DNA of 64,000 nt from Leptobrachium leishanense (GCA_009667805.1 CM019072.1:34279519-34343518), one strand, 5' to 3'; positions 34,130 through 46,522 are shown, counted from the first letter of the stretch. Numbers and translations: made by a program. Notes: generated by a model not told the origin, from the letters alone.

Positions 34130-35580
34130 ATAGGCCGTGTTAGTCCAGAAGCCAAAATCACGAGTATAGCAGTACGTAGTGATACCTTTTGGACTAAAGT
34201 TACATTTAAAAGACAAGCTTCCTCCAATAAAATTTTAAAGACACTCGTGAATTTAAGACATTTGAAATGAAAATGATCCCATATTTTAACACCATAAAAG
34301 AAGGGCTCAATGTGGACTCTGGCTTTTTAACCCATTATCATAATGTCACATAACCTTCACAGGGTTATTCAAAGAGAATCGAAAAGTCACCGCAAGTTCG
34401 GTGACTTTTCGTTCACTTCAAATCGGTGCGATTTGGCGATCCCATTTCGGCGACTCTGCGGGAGTATTCAGCAAGCAGCACAGGGCCGTTGTAGTGCAGG
34501 GAAAAGCCGCCGCAAACCCGACGAACACTCACCGCAAAACCCGGTAAAGGCACACCGAAACCCACAAAAACATCTGGATTAACCCCGCCGAACACGCTGG
34601 AGAAACCCGAGCAGCCACCGATGACAGCGCAGAGCAGCCGCCGGAAAAACCCGACACCGCCGACGAATGGAGTGAACAAAAAAACCAGTACGCTTGAATG
34701 TTTGAAAAGTGAAACGCTGTTTGCAAAGAAACTACAGAACGAAAATGTCTGAAATTTACATATAAGATACATTGAATGATAATAAAAAGGGCTGTCACAG
34801 AAAAAAGAAAAAACGATTAAAAAAAATAAACGAAAAAAAAGATTTGGCGAAAAATGCCCAAAAGTTTTATAAATAGACTTTTTACTGCAGAATATTATAA
34901 TCAACGGTTTATTAAATATTGTATTAAAACGGAAATATTTTTAACATTGAAGCCTATGGGATTCGCCTGAATAAATCTGCCGCATGAAACCACCGAACAG
35001 CAGGGCAATTCGGCAACTTTTCACTGCTGGTTTTTGTTCTCTGAATAGACAAAGCATTGCTTCTCTATGGGGATTTCACTGCCCTCGAACAGGCACCGTA
35101 TGTTCAGGCAATTCACCAACATTTGGCGAACTGCCTGCTCTCTGAATAGCTGAATGGCCAGGAAAGGTAACCGTATGCTGAATTTCAGTGTTCGGTTAAC
35201 TTTTGGCCACAATTCGGATCTCTTTGAATAACCCTGTCGGAATTCTGGCTGGTTTTTTTTGTGTCTTTTTCTGCCTTCACTGTTCTGTGTTTTTGTTTTT
35301 TCCCTTTCAAGTTGTCATGATCTTATCACTGTTATTTTATGGGCCTAAGATATCTCATGTGTTTATTTTCCCAGTTTTGACCATACCATTTGACTCTCAC
35401 TATTTACGACATCTAACCCCCACCCTTGTGCCCCTTAATGTTCAATTCTATGATATTACTCAGTTTAGCATCTAGACCTGAAGAAGAGATGAACACTCTC
35501 GAAAGCTTGTCTTTTAAATGTAACGTTAGTTTAATAGAAAAAAGGTATCACCACGCACGGCTATACTCGAAATTTTTATA
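34130..35580. mobile_element. Palindromic element split by a Harbinger-like insertion
   Basis: The outer halves are inverted copies. GTATAGCAGTACGTAGTGATACC...AAAAGACAAGCTT (about 34165-34222) matches AAGCTTGTCTTTT...GGTATCACCACGCACGGCTATAC (about 35503-35567) on the other strand. Between them lies 34360-35236, with ends CAGGGTTATTCAAAGAGAAT and (inward) CAGGGTTATTCAAAGAGATC and flanks TCA/TCG. That inner piece is a longer relative of the MITEs at 23038 and 36081. No transposase is seen in either. Confidence 0.65.
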
Positions 35581-35704
35581 TATACAGTACATACACTACC
35601 TGAAAACCAGCTCCAATTAAAGCCTCACCTTTCACTCACCGGAAGTGCTTTTAACCACAAGGTTATAAGAGCAATAAAACTGCCCTGAACATAGCCTCCT
35701 CCCA

Positions 35705-36502
35705 TAGAGCAGCAGGAAATGCTGGCAGAATGCTTGGTTGTGTAGGGAGAGGTATTAGCAGTAGGAAAAGGGAAGTGCTCATGCCACTGTACAGAGCACT
35801 GGTGAGACCTCACTTGGAGTACTGTGTGCAGTACTGGAGACCGTATCTCCAGAAGGATATAGACATCTTAGAGAGAGTTCAGAGAAGGGCTACTAAAATG
35901 GTGTACGGCTTGAAGGAGAAAAGTTACCAGGAAAGGCTTAATGATCTTAACATGTACAGCTTGGAAAAAAGACGAGACAGAGGAGATATGATAGAAACAT
36001 TTAAATACGTAAAGGAATCCACAAGGTAGAGGAAGGGAGTATATTTAAAAGGAAACAACGTAGCAAAACAAGAGGACATACAGGGTTATTCAGAGAGCGT
36101 GAAAAGCAGGAGAATGACTGGAGAATGAAAAATTCTAGGTCAAAATAGCCGATTTGGTTTGGCTATTTTGACCTAGAATTTTTCATTCTCCAGTCATTCT
36201 CCAGTCCTTCTCCTGCTTTTAACGCTCTCTGAATAACCCTGATAATCTTAGATTAGAGGGGCAAAGGTTTAAAAGTAACATCAGGAAGCATTATTTTACT
36301 GAGAGGGTGGTGGATACATGGAACAGTCTTCCAGTTGAAGCGGTAGAGGCCAAAACAGTAATTGAATTTAAGCAGGCATGGGATAGGCATAAGGCTATCC
36401 TAAACAAAAGAGAAATCCAGGTAAAGTATCCATGTAATTGGGCAGACTAGATGGGCCGAAAGGTTCTTATCTGCCGACAGTTTTCTATGTTTCTATGTAC
36501 AA
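35705..36502 (+). pseudogene. CR1 LINE, 5'-truncated copy 3 (C-terminal end and 3' tail)
   Basis: Begins abruptly at 'AGAGCAGCAGGAAATGCTGG', inside the last third of the reverse transcriptase frame. It matches the other two CR1 copies almost base for base through 'LVRPHLEYCVQYWRPYLQKDI', then the 3' untranslated part and the TTTCTATG tail. It is split at 36081-36241 by a small MITE. It lies directly upstream of the first FBXL8 coding exon (tail ends about 80 bp before the splice acceptor). Confidence 0.93.
36081..36241. mobile_element. Palindromic Harbinger-like MITE inside CR1 copy 3
   Basis: 161 bp with ends CAGGGTTATTCAGAGAGCGT in both inverted copies. Flanking ATA (36078-36080 and 36242-36244) is a 3-bp duplication. 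The right arm has a 13-bp local duplication (CTCCAGTCATT/CTCCAGTCCTT). It interrupts sequence that is continuous in the CR1 copies ending at 16078 and 32361. Confidence 0.88.
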
Positions 36503-36584
36503 AAGGTTACCGATGATCTCACCCGTATGTTTACGCCTCACCTCTTCCTGGACTATATGTACTCTGTTTAAACTCCATTTACAG

Positions 36585-36754
36585 GGAAACCAAGGAGTCA
36601 GAATGTCTGCGAGATGGGAGGACATGCCACAGGAGATCCTTGCCCAAGTCTTTTATTACCTACCTCTGCAAGACAGACGGGCAGTATCCCAGGTTTGCCA
36701 GTCATGGGCATCCGGCGTGGCATTGTCTATGGTTTGGCACTACACTGAGATTAG
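36585..36754 (+). CDS. FBXL8: FBXL8, first coding exon (F-box); coding part 36603-36754
   Basis: Encodes residues 1-50 of an F-box/LRR protein, the substrate-receptor subunit of an SCF (SKP1-CUL1-F-box) ubiquitin ligase. The F-box is visible as '[34 protein letters not shown]...VWHYTEI' (residues about 5-50). The order and spacing match mammalian FBXL8 ('LPEEVLALIFRHLSLRDRAAAARVCRAW...VWHDTKI', recalled from family knowledge). The exon is preceded by a pyrimidine stretch and CAG acceptor (36581-36584). Its ATG lies 18 bases in, and it ends at a GTATGA donor at 36755. The break is after the second base of a codon (AG|T), which fits the acceptor at 49169. A CR1 fragment ends about 80 bp upstream. 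Any 5' untranslated exon is outside what I can prove. Confidence 0.93.
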
Positions 36755-37059
36755 GTATGAAACGCAACTTTCATTTCTAGTATTCTACAATGGATCTTCT
36801 AATGTTGAAAAAAAACCACATAAGGCAACTGGCATACCGGCACTAATTTGGTACGCCCTGTGACAGCTGTTCCCTTCCTTTTTTTTTTCTCCTTGTATAC
36901 CTTTTGGCTGCCCATTTCCTTAAATTGTACCCTGCATATTAAAAGTATTTTTAATTAATGAAAAATACTATTCTTTAAAATGTGTATATTGTAACTGGAA
37001 ATAAATCACCCAATGATAGGATTAAAAAGCAATGAAGTAAGAATGTCAACGGCCAGTGC

Positions 37060-37550
37060 ATATACAATGCCTGGCCAAAAATATAGTCACTGCCTACCGT
37101 TCAAACCTGCAGGAGCAGTGTTATGATCTGGGGTTGCAGATCAAGGTTCAGCAGTGTTATTTGCCCAATAAGTGAGGTCATGGGACTCCCAGAACTTACT
37201 GAATGAGCAGGTTTTTCCATCATTGTTTTTTTTTCTTCCCTGATGGCACAGCGGGCATATTCCAGGATTCATCGGGCTCAAATCATGCAAGAGTGGTTCA
37301 GGGGCATGAGACATCATTTTCACACATGGATTAGCCACCACACAGTTCAGACCTTAACCCCATTGAGAATCTTTGGGATAATGTGCCGGAGAAGACTTTA
37401 TGCAGCGCTGCGACTCTCCCATCATCAATACAAGATCTTGGCCACAAATCTAAACGACGCCACGGCAAATGTGTGCCGTAATCACAGCAAAAGCCTTCCA
37501 ATTGCATATTGGAGTGTGTGACTTTTATTTTGGCCAAACAATGTATCATT
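37060..37550 (+). pseudogene. Tc1/mariner transposase remnant
   Basis: Sequence starts near TGCCTGGCCAAAAATATAGTCACTG and ends near TTTTATTTTGGCCAAACAATGTA, which look like decayed inverted ends. On the + strand it reads 'SDLNPIENLWD' (about 37346-37380), the DLNPIE box with the catalytic Glu of Tc1-like transposases. Then comes a tail region '...LPSSIQDLGHK'. There are several frame breaks. Only the last third of the transposase is left. Confidence 0.75.
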
Positions 37551-37887
37551 TTAGTTTAAAACTCAAACTATACAATTAATTCAAGTAAATATATCACAGA
37601 TTGTTTTCTAAAACCTACATTAATTAAAGCAGACAATTCAAGCCCCTCGTTCCTTTAATATCCCTATTTCATAAACCACTGATGAAAAAACATAGTGGAA
37701 CCCGGTACGTAACTCATTAACATCACTTGCTGTGATCCTCGATGTTCTCCCCAAACAACGAAAACATACATAAAACACACCACATGAAATACAGTATCAA
37801 AACAGTACTATAGCGCAAAAAAAAAACAAAAGACAATGGCGCGTGAAAAAGTGTAAATGATTCCTACATGTAATATCTATGATCTTT

Positions 37888-38445
37888 TAGCACTGGCTGG
37901 ATGTAGAGGTAACATCACTGCTCTATAACCGTGGAGTCACAGGTTCGAATCCCGGCCAGAGCACCTCTCCAGTAAGTGTCCTTGGGCAAGACACATAACG
38001 GTACACACTTGCCTACCACACAATATCAGCTGTGGAGTCCAGTGGTAACATCTCTACCCTTCAACCATGGAGAAGCAACTCAAGGTCCCGTTTGGCACAT
38101 CCCTCTGGTACAATTGTGGAGAAATCTCGACTTTACGAGAAGCGGGTTCAACCTAACCACCAGGTCACTGATCTTCACTACAATCATGGAAAGATGACTT
38201 GATTCCACTGAGAAGACGCCACCAGCAAGTGTCCTTGGGCAAGACACCTAACGATATGGATGCGCCTACCTCACAAAACACTTGTACCTCTCATAGATTG
38301 TAAATTCCCTTGGGAACAGGGTTCCCCTGAATCAGGTCATCATCCATGTGTGGTATTCTAATGTATCAATACCTTTTACACTGATCTTGTAATGCGCTGC
38401 GGAATATGTGCTATATAAATAAAGGATAATAATGAAATAATAATA
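37888..38445 (+). mobile_element. tRNA-derived SINE with L2-like 3' tail
   Basis: Has a perfect pol III B box (GGTTCGAATCC at 37942-37952) inside a tRNA-like head. The SINE core GTGTCCTTGGGCAAGACAC follows (37976-37993 and again 38229-38247), then a tail like that of L2 LINEs (GTAAATTCCCTTGGGAACAGGG...GCGGAATATGTGCTATATAAATAAAGG at 38298-38425). The duplicated core suggests that two partial copies are joined. It is not a functional tRNA gene, since the acceptor and anticodon arms do not pair properly. Confidence 0.8.
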
Positions 38446-39259
38446 ATCGTACCCAAAGTATGTAGACCAAAATAAACATGCAGGTTTCTACATACATTTG
38501 TCCACAGATCAATAGCATAGATAAAAAGAAATCGCTGACATCCTCCAGAGCATCTTACTGGCTATAGGAAATATGCCACTGGCAGCTGGTGACATTTCAA
38601 TTGGTGGGGCGCCAGACTGAAAACAAAGTTTTTAATCATTAATATGAATATGTCTATATGGCACTACTACCTCCAAAATATGTGGCTGATGCCATATATA
38701 GGGAGTAAAGCATATAGCCAATGCCATATTCCTATTAAGGAGTCAAATGAATAGGCCATTTTGAGGCGAAATTCATTAATTACTTACAAGTGTAATACAT
38801 AATTTAGCAACAAGATGTAATATATATATATATAACATTCAATATAAAAAAATCTAAAAGTGCAAAAAAATATTTTATTATTTACAAAAAACTATACTCT
38901 AATCTTACCCATTTACTCTAAATAACTGAGAAAACAAAAATTCAGTGTGTGGAAAAAAATCATCTTTACTATTGCTATTTAGCACAATAAGGCAAATGTG
39001 GATGTGCAATCTCTGTCATTAAGGGCTTAAGGCAAGCATCTGCTGTGTGAAGCAAATAAGATCTACAGTCATGGCCGAAATTGTTGGCACCCCAGACATT
39101 TTTCCAGAAAATCAAGTAACACATGTTTTGCTATACACATGTTTATTCCCTTTGTGTGTATTGGAACAAAACAAAAAAAGGGAGGAAAAAAAGCAAATTG
39201 GACATAATGTCACCCAAAACTCCAAAAATGGGCTGGACAAAATTATTGGCACCCTTGAC

Positions 39260-40294
<1,035 letters not shown>

Positions 40295-40947
40295 GCTTAG
40301 TGTGGCACACACAGACACACAATGCAAAGACTAAGTGAACTTCTCTCCTTTTTATCTGCTTTCAGGTGTGATTTTTATATTGCCCACACCTGTTACTTGC
40401 CCCAGGTGAGTTTACAGGAGCATCACATGCTTGAAACAATCTTATTTATCCACAATTTTGAAAGGGTGCCAAGAAGTTTGTCCAGCCCATATTTGGAGTT
40501 TTGTGGGACATTATGTCCAATTTGCTTTTTTTCCCTCCCTTTTTTTGTTTTGTTCCAATACACACAAAGGGAATAAACATTTTTTTTTTTTTTGCATATT
40601 CAAGTTTATTCAAAATAAGGCATATTACAGAAATGCAAGGAAAACATTGCGCGTCACGTTACCAGGCATAGAACAAATAGCAGGCCAACAATAAAAGAGG
40701 GCCAAAGTCGCCCAGTTCAAAGTAATGATACATATGAAAGTTATAACTTTAAAGAGGGGTGAGACAATAATACAGGGAAGGAGAGCCATAAGGACTCAGG
40801 GTATAAACATAAAACAGAGTTCCAAGGCTGATGACACAATGCAGGAGGTATAAAGGGTTCATGGGATTCTGCGTATATCTGATAGCCAATAATACCATTT
40901 TGCAGAATACTCCGCGTAGCGATCTCGAGCACGAAAAGTGAGTTCAT

Positions 40948-43900
40948 CTACCCCCGAATGCACTCCATTTCATCAAACCATACCGAAAGTGGGGGGGTGA
41001 TATCTTGTTTCCAAAATCTGGGGATCGTGAGCCGTGCAGCATGTAACAGACATGGAATGATAGATTTTTTATAGCCTGAGATGCTGCAAGATGTGTGGTG
41101 TAACAGATAAAATTCCGGCGTGAATGGAGGAGAGGGCTCCACCAGCTTACACACGTATTCGTGTATACGTTCCCAGAATAACTGCACTTTCGGACATGAC
41201 CACCAGATGTGGAGATGGTCTGCGTGTGGCGCACTGCATCTCCAGCACAGATCTCCACCCCCGCCTGCGAAGTGACTTAATCTGTCCGGTGTGCGGTACC
41301 ATCTATATAATATTTTATAATTGACTTCCTGTATCCTAGTGGAGGGGGTGCAACAGTGAGCAAGGGTGTAGATCTTAGACCAGTCCTCATCCTTTAAAGT
41401 GATACGAAAGGAGGCTTCCCATTTGCCACAGAACTGAGTCGGAGGTGTAGAAAGTGATTGGAGGAGGCCATAGAAAAGTGATATACTGTGTGGGGGAGTT
41501 ATCCCTCGATGCGAGATGGTTTCAAATATCGTGAGGGGCCTACAATATTTATCTAGCGGTGCCAGCGAGCCCAGGTAGGATATGAGCCGATGGAGGTGGA
41601 ATTTACCCAGAAATCCCAATGGGCGGCTATATGGTAATTGATCTTCCGCCACCTGAGCGCCAGCCGTTAGGAAATGACGCGGGAGCGGGGAGGGGGGGTC
41701 TGCTGTAGGTGCCGTAGGGATGAGGTGCCTAGAGAATACCGGTAGATGTTGCAGTGGCATCAATGGAGAGGGATAAGGAGCCACCGGTAGCTTAGTCTGC
41801 AGGGAGCGCCAGACGGAAAGCGTGGCCAATGTAGTTGGGAGCGCATAGTGTAGGGGGCTTGCCAAATTTCGAGGCATCCATGGCAAGACAGCTAAGTTAT
41901 CGCCCGCAAACCGTTTTTCAATTCCCACCCACAATTTAGGTGATGTGTTTTTGCCCCATTCCACTAGGCGTTGCATATGAGTCGCGCAGTAGTAGTGCCA
42001 AATGTGTGGCATGGACATGCCGCCCATGGAGCGAGGTGTAGTCAACAGATTAAGCTTAACTCGAGGCGCTTTACCATTCCACACGAAAGTGCGGAACATG
42101 GAGTTTAGTCGTTTAAAAAAGAGGCGTGGTAAGCTAATAGGCAGTGTCTGAAACAGATACAATATCCTAGGTAAAACTGACATTTTTATAGTATTAATGC
42201 GACCGAACCACGATATATGCGGGAGAGACCATCTGCGTAAATCTAGTTCAAGAGAGGCTAAAAGTGGTTGGAAATTAGCTCGGTAAAGGTCATTAGTGTC
42301 CGGGGTCAAAAAAGTGCCCAGATATTTAAGTTGGCCCTGGCACCACTTAAAGGGGAACGAAGATTGCAGAGCTAGCGCTTCTTTAGGGGGAATGAGGACA
42401 GGCATGATTTCGGACTTATCCATATTCAATTTTAAATTACTCAGAGTTCCATAGTCGGCAAACATACGCAGCAAAATAGGCAGGGTGACCTTAGGGGAGC
42501 GCACAAAAAATAATAAATCATCGGCATATGCAGCCAGCCGATGTTCAGTATTACCCACCCACAATCCGGCTATATCCGGTGCGTCCCTGACTGCTTGTAA
42601 AAAGGGTTCAAGAGATAACGCGAACAGGAGAGGCGAGAGGGGACAACCCTGTCTGGTGCCATTTGAAATGGGGAATGAGTCAGACAGGACCCCATTAACA
42701 TTAATGCGGGCTGAAGGATGCGTGTACAATGCCTGGATCCAGAGAATCATATTCTCCCCCAGTCCCATATGTGACAGAGTTCGAAATAGGAAATCCCAAC
42801 GTACCCGGTCGAAAGCTTTGTCACAGTCAGTGGACAAGAGCAGAAAAGGAGCAGTGGTTAGACGTGGTGAACCGTGTATTAAGTTCACTGCCCTGACAGT
42901 ACTATCCTTCGCCTCCCTCCCAGGAATGAAGCCCGTCTGATCCGCATGCACCAAACCAGGGATGAACGGCTTAAGTCGGGTGGCCAGCACCTTGGCAAAC
43001 AGCTTGACATCCTGATTAAGCAGCGATATAGGTCTGTAATCACTGCATTGATCCAGGTCCTTTCCTGGTTTTGGGAGTAGGGTGACCGTGGCTGTAAGTG
43101 TGGCAGGGTGGAGGCACCCACCCTGCGTGAGGGAGTTAAATGCAGATAACCATTGTGGTGTCAACGTTTCTAGAAGTTTTTTGTAATATAAAAGCGACAA
43201 GCCATCAGGGCCCGGAGCCTTACCCGTAGGGGTGTCCTTGATGGCTATGCGAAGTTCCTCATCCGTAATAGGGGCTTCTATAAGTTGTCTGTTCGCTATC
43301 GATAATTTGCGTTTAACATGAGATTGCAGATACGTCTCAATCTTATGTGTCAAGGTGGATGTAGGTGGTGTCGTCTTGTCTAGATTGTATAGTGTATGAA
43401 AATGTGAACGAAACACTTCCAGCATGGAGGAAGGCAGAGAGTGTCTCCCCCCCAACCTGTCCGTGATTTTAGAAATGTAAGTTGAACTGCGTTTTTTGCG
43501 TAGAACTCTGGCTAGCAGTCTGCCACACCTGTTGCCGTGTTCAAAAAATAGATGTTTATAGTGTGTAAAGGACCTCTGAGCTTTAATATTTAGCAGTGAG
43601 TTTAAATCTGCTCTAAGTGCCGAGAGCCGCACATAGTCCTCCTCAGAGCTAGTGGCTTTATGAGAGGCTTCCAATTTGCGGATCTGGGCCGTCAAATCCT
43701 CCTGTCGTGCTATGCGCTCCCTCTTAATGCGAGCCCCTTGTTTAATGAGATATCCCCTTGCTGTGGCTTTATGAGCTTCCCACAGCAAGGGAGGGGTGAC
43801 ATCAGGAACTGAGTTGTCTGTAAAGTACTGAGATACCGCTTCCGTTAGGCCGGAGAGTACCAACTGGTCAGACAACAGGGTTTCATTCAGCCGCCAATGG

Positions 43901-44652
43901 GACGCCTTAGGTCTGTACAAGCATGAGTTGAGTTCAACATCTACCGGGCAATGGTCAGACCATGTCTGTGAGCCAATTGAGGCGTATCTAATAAGATGTG
44001 ATTGTGCGAATGGGAGAAAGATGTGGTCAATGCGGGAATATGATTTGTGTAGAGTGCTGTAGTGCGTATAGTCCCTGGTGGAGGGATGTAACGCCCTCCA
44101 GCAATCCGTCAGGGTGGAGTCCAGTAATGTTAGTCGTGTCGAGCGGATGACCGACAACGGAACACAGGTAGACCCGCGTGAGGTATCAAGCTTAGGATCC
44201 AGTGGAAGGTTAAAATCACCTCCCACCACCAGGTTGCCGTCCTGAAAATCAGTGACCACAGACATGATCTTCTTAAGGGCTATGTGTTGTCTGCGGTTAG
44301 GTAGATAAATAGAAACGAAGGTGTATAGCTGTTCTCCAATAGTGCCTTTGACCATGACGTATCTGCCCTCATCATCCGCCTTGTGTGCCAACAATTGGAA
44401 TGGTACATGCTTAGCAAACAGAACAGCCACCCCTCGGGATTTACCCTCCCTGTAATTACCAAAAAACCCCAGGGGGTATGAAGCGCTCCGGAGTGCCGGT
44501 GCCCTGTCACACAAAAAATGTGTCTCCTGAATAAGAGCCACCGAGACTTGAGCCTTAGCAAAGTCCCGTAAAGCAATATGTCTCTTAGCAGGTATGTTCA
44601 ATCCTCCAGCGTTAATAGAGCGTATGAGCAATGGTCTGTGCTGGTATGCCAT
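40948..44652 (-). CDS. L1-type ORF2 protein: endonuclease and reverse transcriptase, 1234 aa
   Basis: Polyprotein that nicks target DNA and copies the element RNA there (target-primed reverse transcription). An APE-type endonuclease is at the N terminus: 'LIQETHF' (about 40-46), 'VGGDFN' near 143, 'SRIDHIFLP' near 205, 'WSDHCPV' near 231. Reverse transcriptase blocks: 'GKAPGPDGLSLLYYKKL' near 478, 'YRPISLLNQDVKLFAKVLATRL', 'DCDKAFDRVRWDFL', 'GTRQGCPLSPLLFALSLEPFL', and the catalytic 'AAYADDLLFFV' near 707. After 'LKYLGTFLTP' and 'FVWNGKAPRVKL', a C-terminal zinc-knuckle-like C-x2-C...H...C ('CWRCSAPHADHLHIWWSC', about 1135-1152) follows. The length is normal for the L1 group. The ATG follows a spacer after ORF1 that has stops in all frames. 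Confidence 0.96.
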   Translation of the reverse strand: MAYQHRPLLIRSINAGGLNIPAKRHIALRDFAKAQVSVALIQETHFLCDRAPALRSASYPLGFFGNYREGKSRGVAVLFAKHVPFQLLAHKADDEGRYVMVKGTIGEQLYTFVSIYLPNRRQHIALKKIMSVVTDFQDGNLVVGGDFNLPLDPKLDTSRGSTCVPLSVIRSTRLTLLDSTLTDCWRALHPSTRDYTHYSTLHKSYSRIDHIFLPFAQSHLIRYASIGSQTWSDHCPVDVELNSCLYRPKASHWRLNETLLSDQLVLSGLTEAVSQYFTDNSVPDVTPPLLWEAHKATARGYLIKQGARIKRERIARQEDLTAQIRKLEASHKATSSEEDYVRLSALRADLNSLLNIKAQRSFTHYKHLFFEHGNRCGRLLARVLRKKRSSTYISKITDRLGGRHSLPSSMLEVFRSHFHTLYNLDKTTPPTSTLTHKIETYLQSHVKRKLSIANRQLIEAPITDEELRIAIKDTPTGKAPGPDGLSLLYYKKLLETLTPQWLSAFNSLTQGGCLHPATLTATVTLLPKPGKDLDQCSDYRPISLLNQDVKLFAKVLATRLKPFIPGLVHADQTGFIPGREAKDSTVRAVNLIHGSPRLTTAPFLLLSTDCDKAFDRVRWDFLFRTLSHMGLGENMILWIQALYTHPSARINVNGVLSDSFPISNGTRQGCPLSPLLFALSLEPFLQAVRDAPDIAGLWVGNTEHRLAAYADDLLFFVRSPKVTLPILLRMFADYGTLSNLKLNMDKSEIMPVLIPPKEALALQSSFPFKWCQGQLKYLGTFLTPDTNDLYRANFQPLLASLELDLRRWSLPHISWFGRINTIKMSVLPRILYLFQTLPISLPRLFFKRLNSMFRTFVWNGKAPRVKLNLLTTPRSMGGMSMPHIWHYYCATHMQRLVEWGKNTSPKLWVGIEKRFAGDNLAVLPWMPRNLASPLHYALPTTLATLSVWRSLQTKLPVAPYPSPLMPLQHLPVFSRHLIPTAPTADPPSPLPRHFLTAGAQVAEDQLPYSRPLGFLGKFHLHRLISYLGSLAPLDKYCRPLTIFETISHRGITPPHSISLFYGLLQSLSTPPTQFCGKWEASFRITLKDEDWSKIYTLAHCCTPSTRIQEVNYKILYRWYRTPDRLSHFAGGGGDLCWRCSAPHADHLHIWWSCPKVQLFWERIHEYVCKLVEPSPPFTPEFYLLHHTSCSISGYKKSIIPCLLHAARLTIPRFWKQDITPPLSVWFDEMECIRG

Positions 44653-45406
44653 GATAGTTAACCCTTATACAAGAACCCGAAGTGGGTGTACCAAGGGGGA
44701 ACGGGGTAGGGAAAGGAGGGGGGTGAATACAAAAAGAAAACAATTAAACCTGAACAAAATACCGCGAGCGTGTGCCCAAAGCGGGGTGTAAATCCCAGGC
44801 GACGCTCAGAGCGAAGCGGAGAGATGCCCCGCCTAAACAACTCCTTCCGGAGTGGGCTAATACCCCAGGGGAACGTATCCTGACATGAGATCAATATAAG
44901 CGCAACAATAATCTGCAATAAAAGAGAAAAGAAAATTTACAGATTACAAAATCAGAGTCTCCAGGCGAATCTCACCCGCTGTCGAACGACCATAATTATT
45001 GTGTCTTGTTGAGAAGTACTGTTAATGGTGCTATAAAAACCCCACACAGCCGTTCCAGGCGGAAAATGCGGGAAAGGGAGAGCAAAGGAGCAAAAATATA
45101 TTCGGCGTATGACGTTCTCCACAATTTGCAAAGACCACAGCGCAGGTCCGCTGGGGCCGTCAGATAGCCTCCTCTCCGTGGCAAGACTTGTATGCAAAGA
45201 ACACGTAGAGGGGGAGCCATCCATCCCCGAAACCGCAGATAATGTTTCAATGGCAGCCAGAGGCAGCGAAGGACACCACACGCAGTGTCTACATAATGTA
45301 CCTCGCTCCACCAGAGCCGTACGAACAATAGCGCGGGGCATTCAAACCTGCCATTAGATGTTCTCTCCACGATTGTGCCATGTAACAGAAGGACGACGTG
45401 CAATCC

Positions 45407-46522
45407 TCAGGCCTCCTGTGAATCGAACTGTGCGAACCTTCCGTCAGCGGCGGCTCCACGTGGTGTTCTGCGCTGTCGGGGGACCCGTTGTGGCCTCTGC
45501 GTAGCAGAAGTGAGAAACCGTATTGGGTCAGGCCATTCCAAGATAGTGTCGGGTGGTAGATTCAGCGTGGAGAGAAATTCAGGCAGTTCGTCACCACCAC
45601 GCACCGTAACTGGGCCTTGAGGTGTGCGTACTTGTAATCCTGCCGGGTAGATCCACCGATATTGTAATCCCGCTTGTTGTAGGGCCGATGTTAGGGGTTT
45701 AAGTGCCCTCCTAGAATGTAAAGTGAGTAAGGATACATCTTGAAAGAGTTCCACTTTCGCTCCTTCAAATCGTAAGGCCGACTTATTCCTGGCCCCAGCC
45801 ATGATAGCCTCCTTGACGCTAAACCGTAAGAGACAGCAAATGACGTCACGAGGGGGGCTGCCTGGGGGGCCCCGGGATCTTAGGGCGCGATGCCAGCGCT
45901 CCATTTCCACTACAGCATCCGGCGCTTTTTGCAGTAGAAAATTAAATAGGTTGGTGAGGATGCGGTGTAGATCATCCGAATCACGTTCGTTTTCAGGCAG
46001 GCCTCGTATTCTAATATTATTACGCCTGCCCCTGTTTTCGAGATCTTCAAGTTGTCTGGTGAGAGTTTGAAGTAAAGTGTGATGCAGGGTTAACTGTGTG
46101 GAGTGGGCCTGAATAGCGTCCGCCTGTGCCTGGTGTACCCCCTCCACCGCTACTATACGCTGGGTGAGGCCTAGGACATCTTGTCTCACCTGCTGTATTT
46201 CCCCTGAGAGGGAATGGTGCAGTTCTCTGGTGGCCGCTGCGAGATCATCTCTGGTTGGCAGGGCCCGCATAATCTGCAGGACATCTGGCGGCGGTTCCCA
46301 GCCGCCGCCGGGTGAAGCTGGGGAGTGTGGCGCCGGCGGTGTAGTAGCGGCCGCCATCTTAGGCCCCTCGTGTGTAGCCGGCCCGGCCGCCATCTTGGAT
46401 TCCCCCTGCGGAACCTGTGCTCCCGAATGCGGTGGAAAATAGCCACGAATCCCACTGTGAGGTGGGCTGTGGCGTTCCTCTGGGGTTCCAGGGGCTTGGG
46501 TGAGCCTTTTGTGCTTACCCAT
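45407..46522 (-). CDS. L1-type ORF1 protein (RNA-binding, coiled coil plus RRM), 371 aa
   Basis: RNA-binding chaperone of an L1-type LINE that packages the element RNA. A proline-rich, probably disordered N terminus (residues 1-85) leads into a coiled-coil region with heptad-like hydrophobics ('RELHHSLSGEIQQVRQDVLGLTQRIVAVEG...LLQTLTRQLEDLENRGRR', about 95-168). The RRM core begins 'NNIRIRGLPENERDSDDLHRIL' (about 169) and continues through 'VVEMERWHRAL' and 'VICCLLRFSVKEAIMAGARN'. A C-terminal domain has 'FEGAKVELFQDVSLLTLHSRRALKPLTSALQQAGLQYRWIYPAGLQV' (about 255-305). This is the transposase_22/ORF1p architecture. Intact frame, own ATG 189 bp from the element's 5' end. Confidence 0.93.
   Translation of the reverse strand: MGKHKRLTQAPGTPEERHSPPHSGIRGYFPPHSGAQVPQGESKMAAGPATHEGPKMAAATTPPAPHSPASPGGGWEPPPDVLQIMRALPTRDDLAAATRELHHSLSGEIQQVRQDVLGLTQRIVAVEGVHQAQADAIQAHSTQLTLHHTLLQTLTRQLEDLENRGRRNNIRIRGLPENERDSDDLHRILTNLFNFLLQKAPDAVVEMERWHRALRSRGPPGSPPRDVICCLLRFSVKEAIMAGARNKSALRFEGAKVELFQDVSLLTLHSRRALKPLTSALQQAGLQYRWIYPAGLQVRTPQGPVTVRGGDELPEFLSTLNLPPDTILEWPDPIRFLTSATQRPQRVPRQRRTPRGAAADGRFAQFDSQEA

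Noticed and set aside
34413..34904. 163-codon minus-strand frame with F/V-rich composition
   Set aside because: Lies inside the Harbinger-like element 34360-35236. No transposase or other motif; the composition reflects A/T-rich sequence.
36438..36863. 141-codon frame starting in the CR1 tail and including the F-box exon
   Set aside because: Its N-terminal part is CR1 3' tail and its C-terminal part is intron. Only 36603-36754 is supported by splice sites and homology.
37888..37965. tRNA gene
   Set aside because: A B box is present, but the arms do not form a proper cloverleaf and the sequence continues into SINE core and tail.
42485..42940. 151-codon + strand frame, and other + strand frames across 41-46 kb
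   Set aside because: Antisense shadows of the L1-type ORF2 and ORF1.
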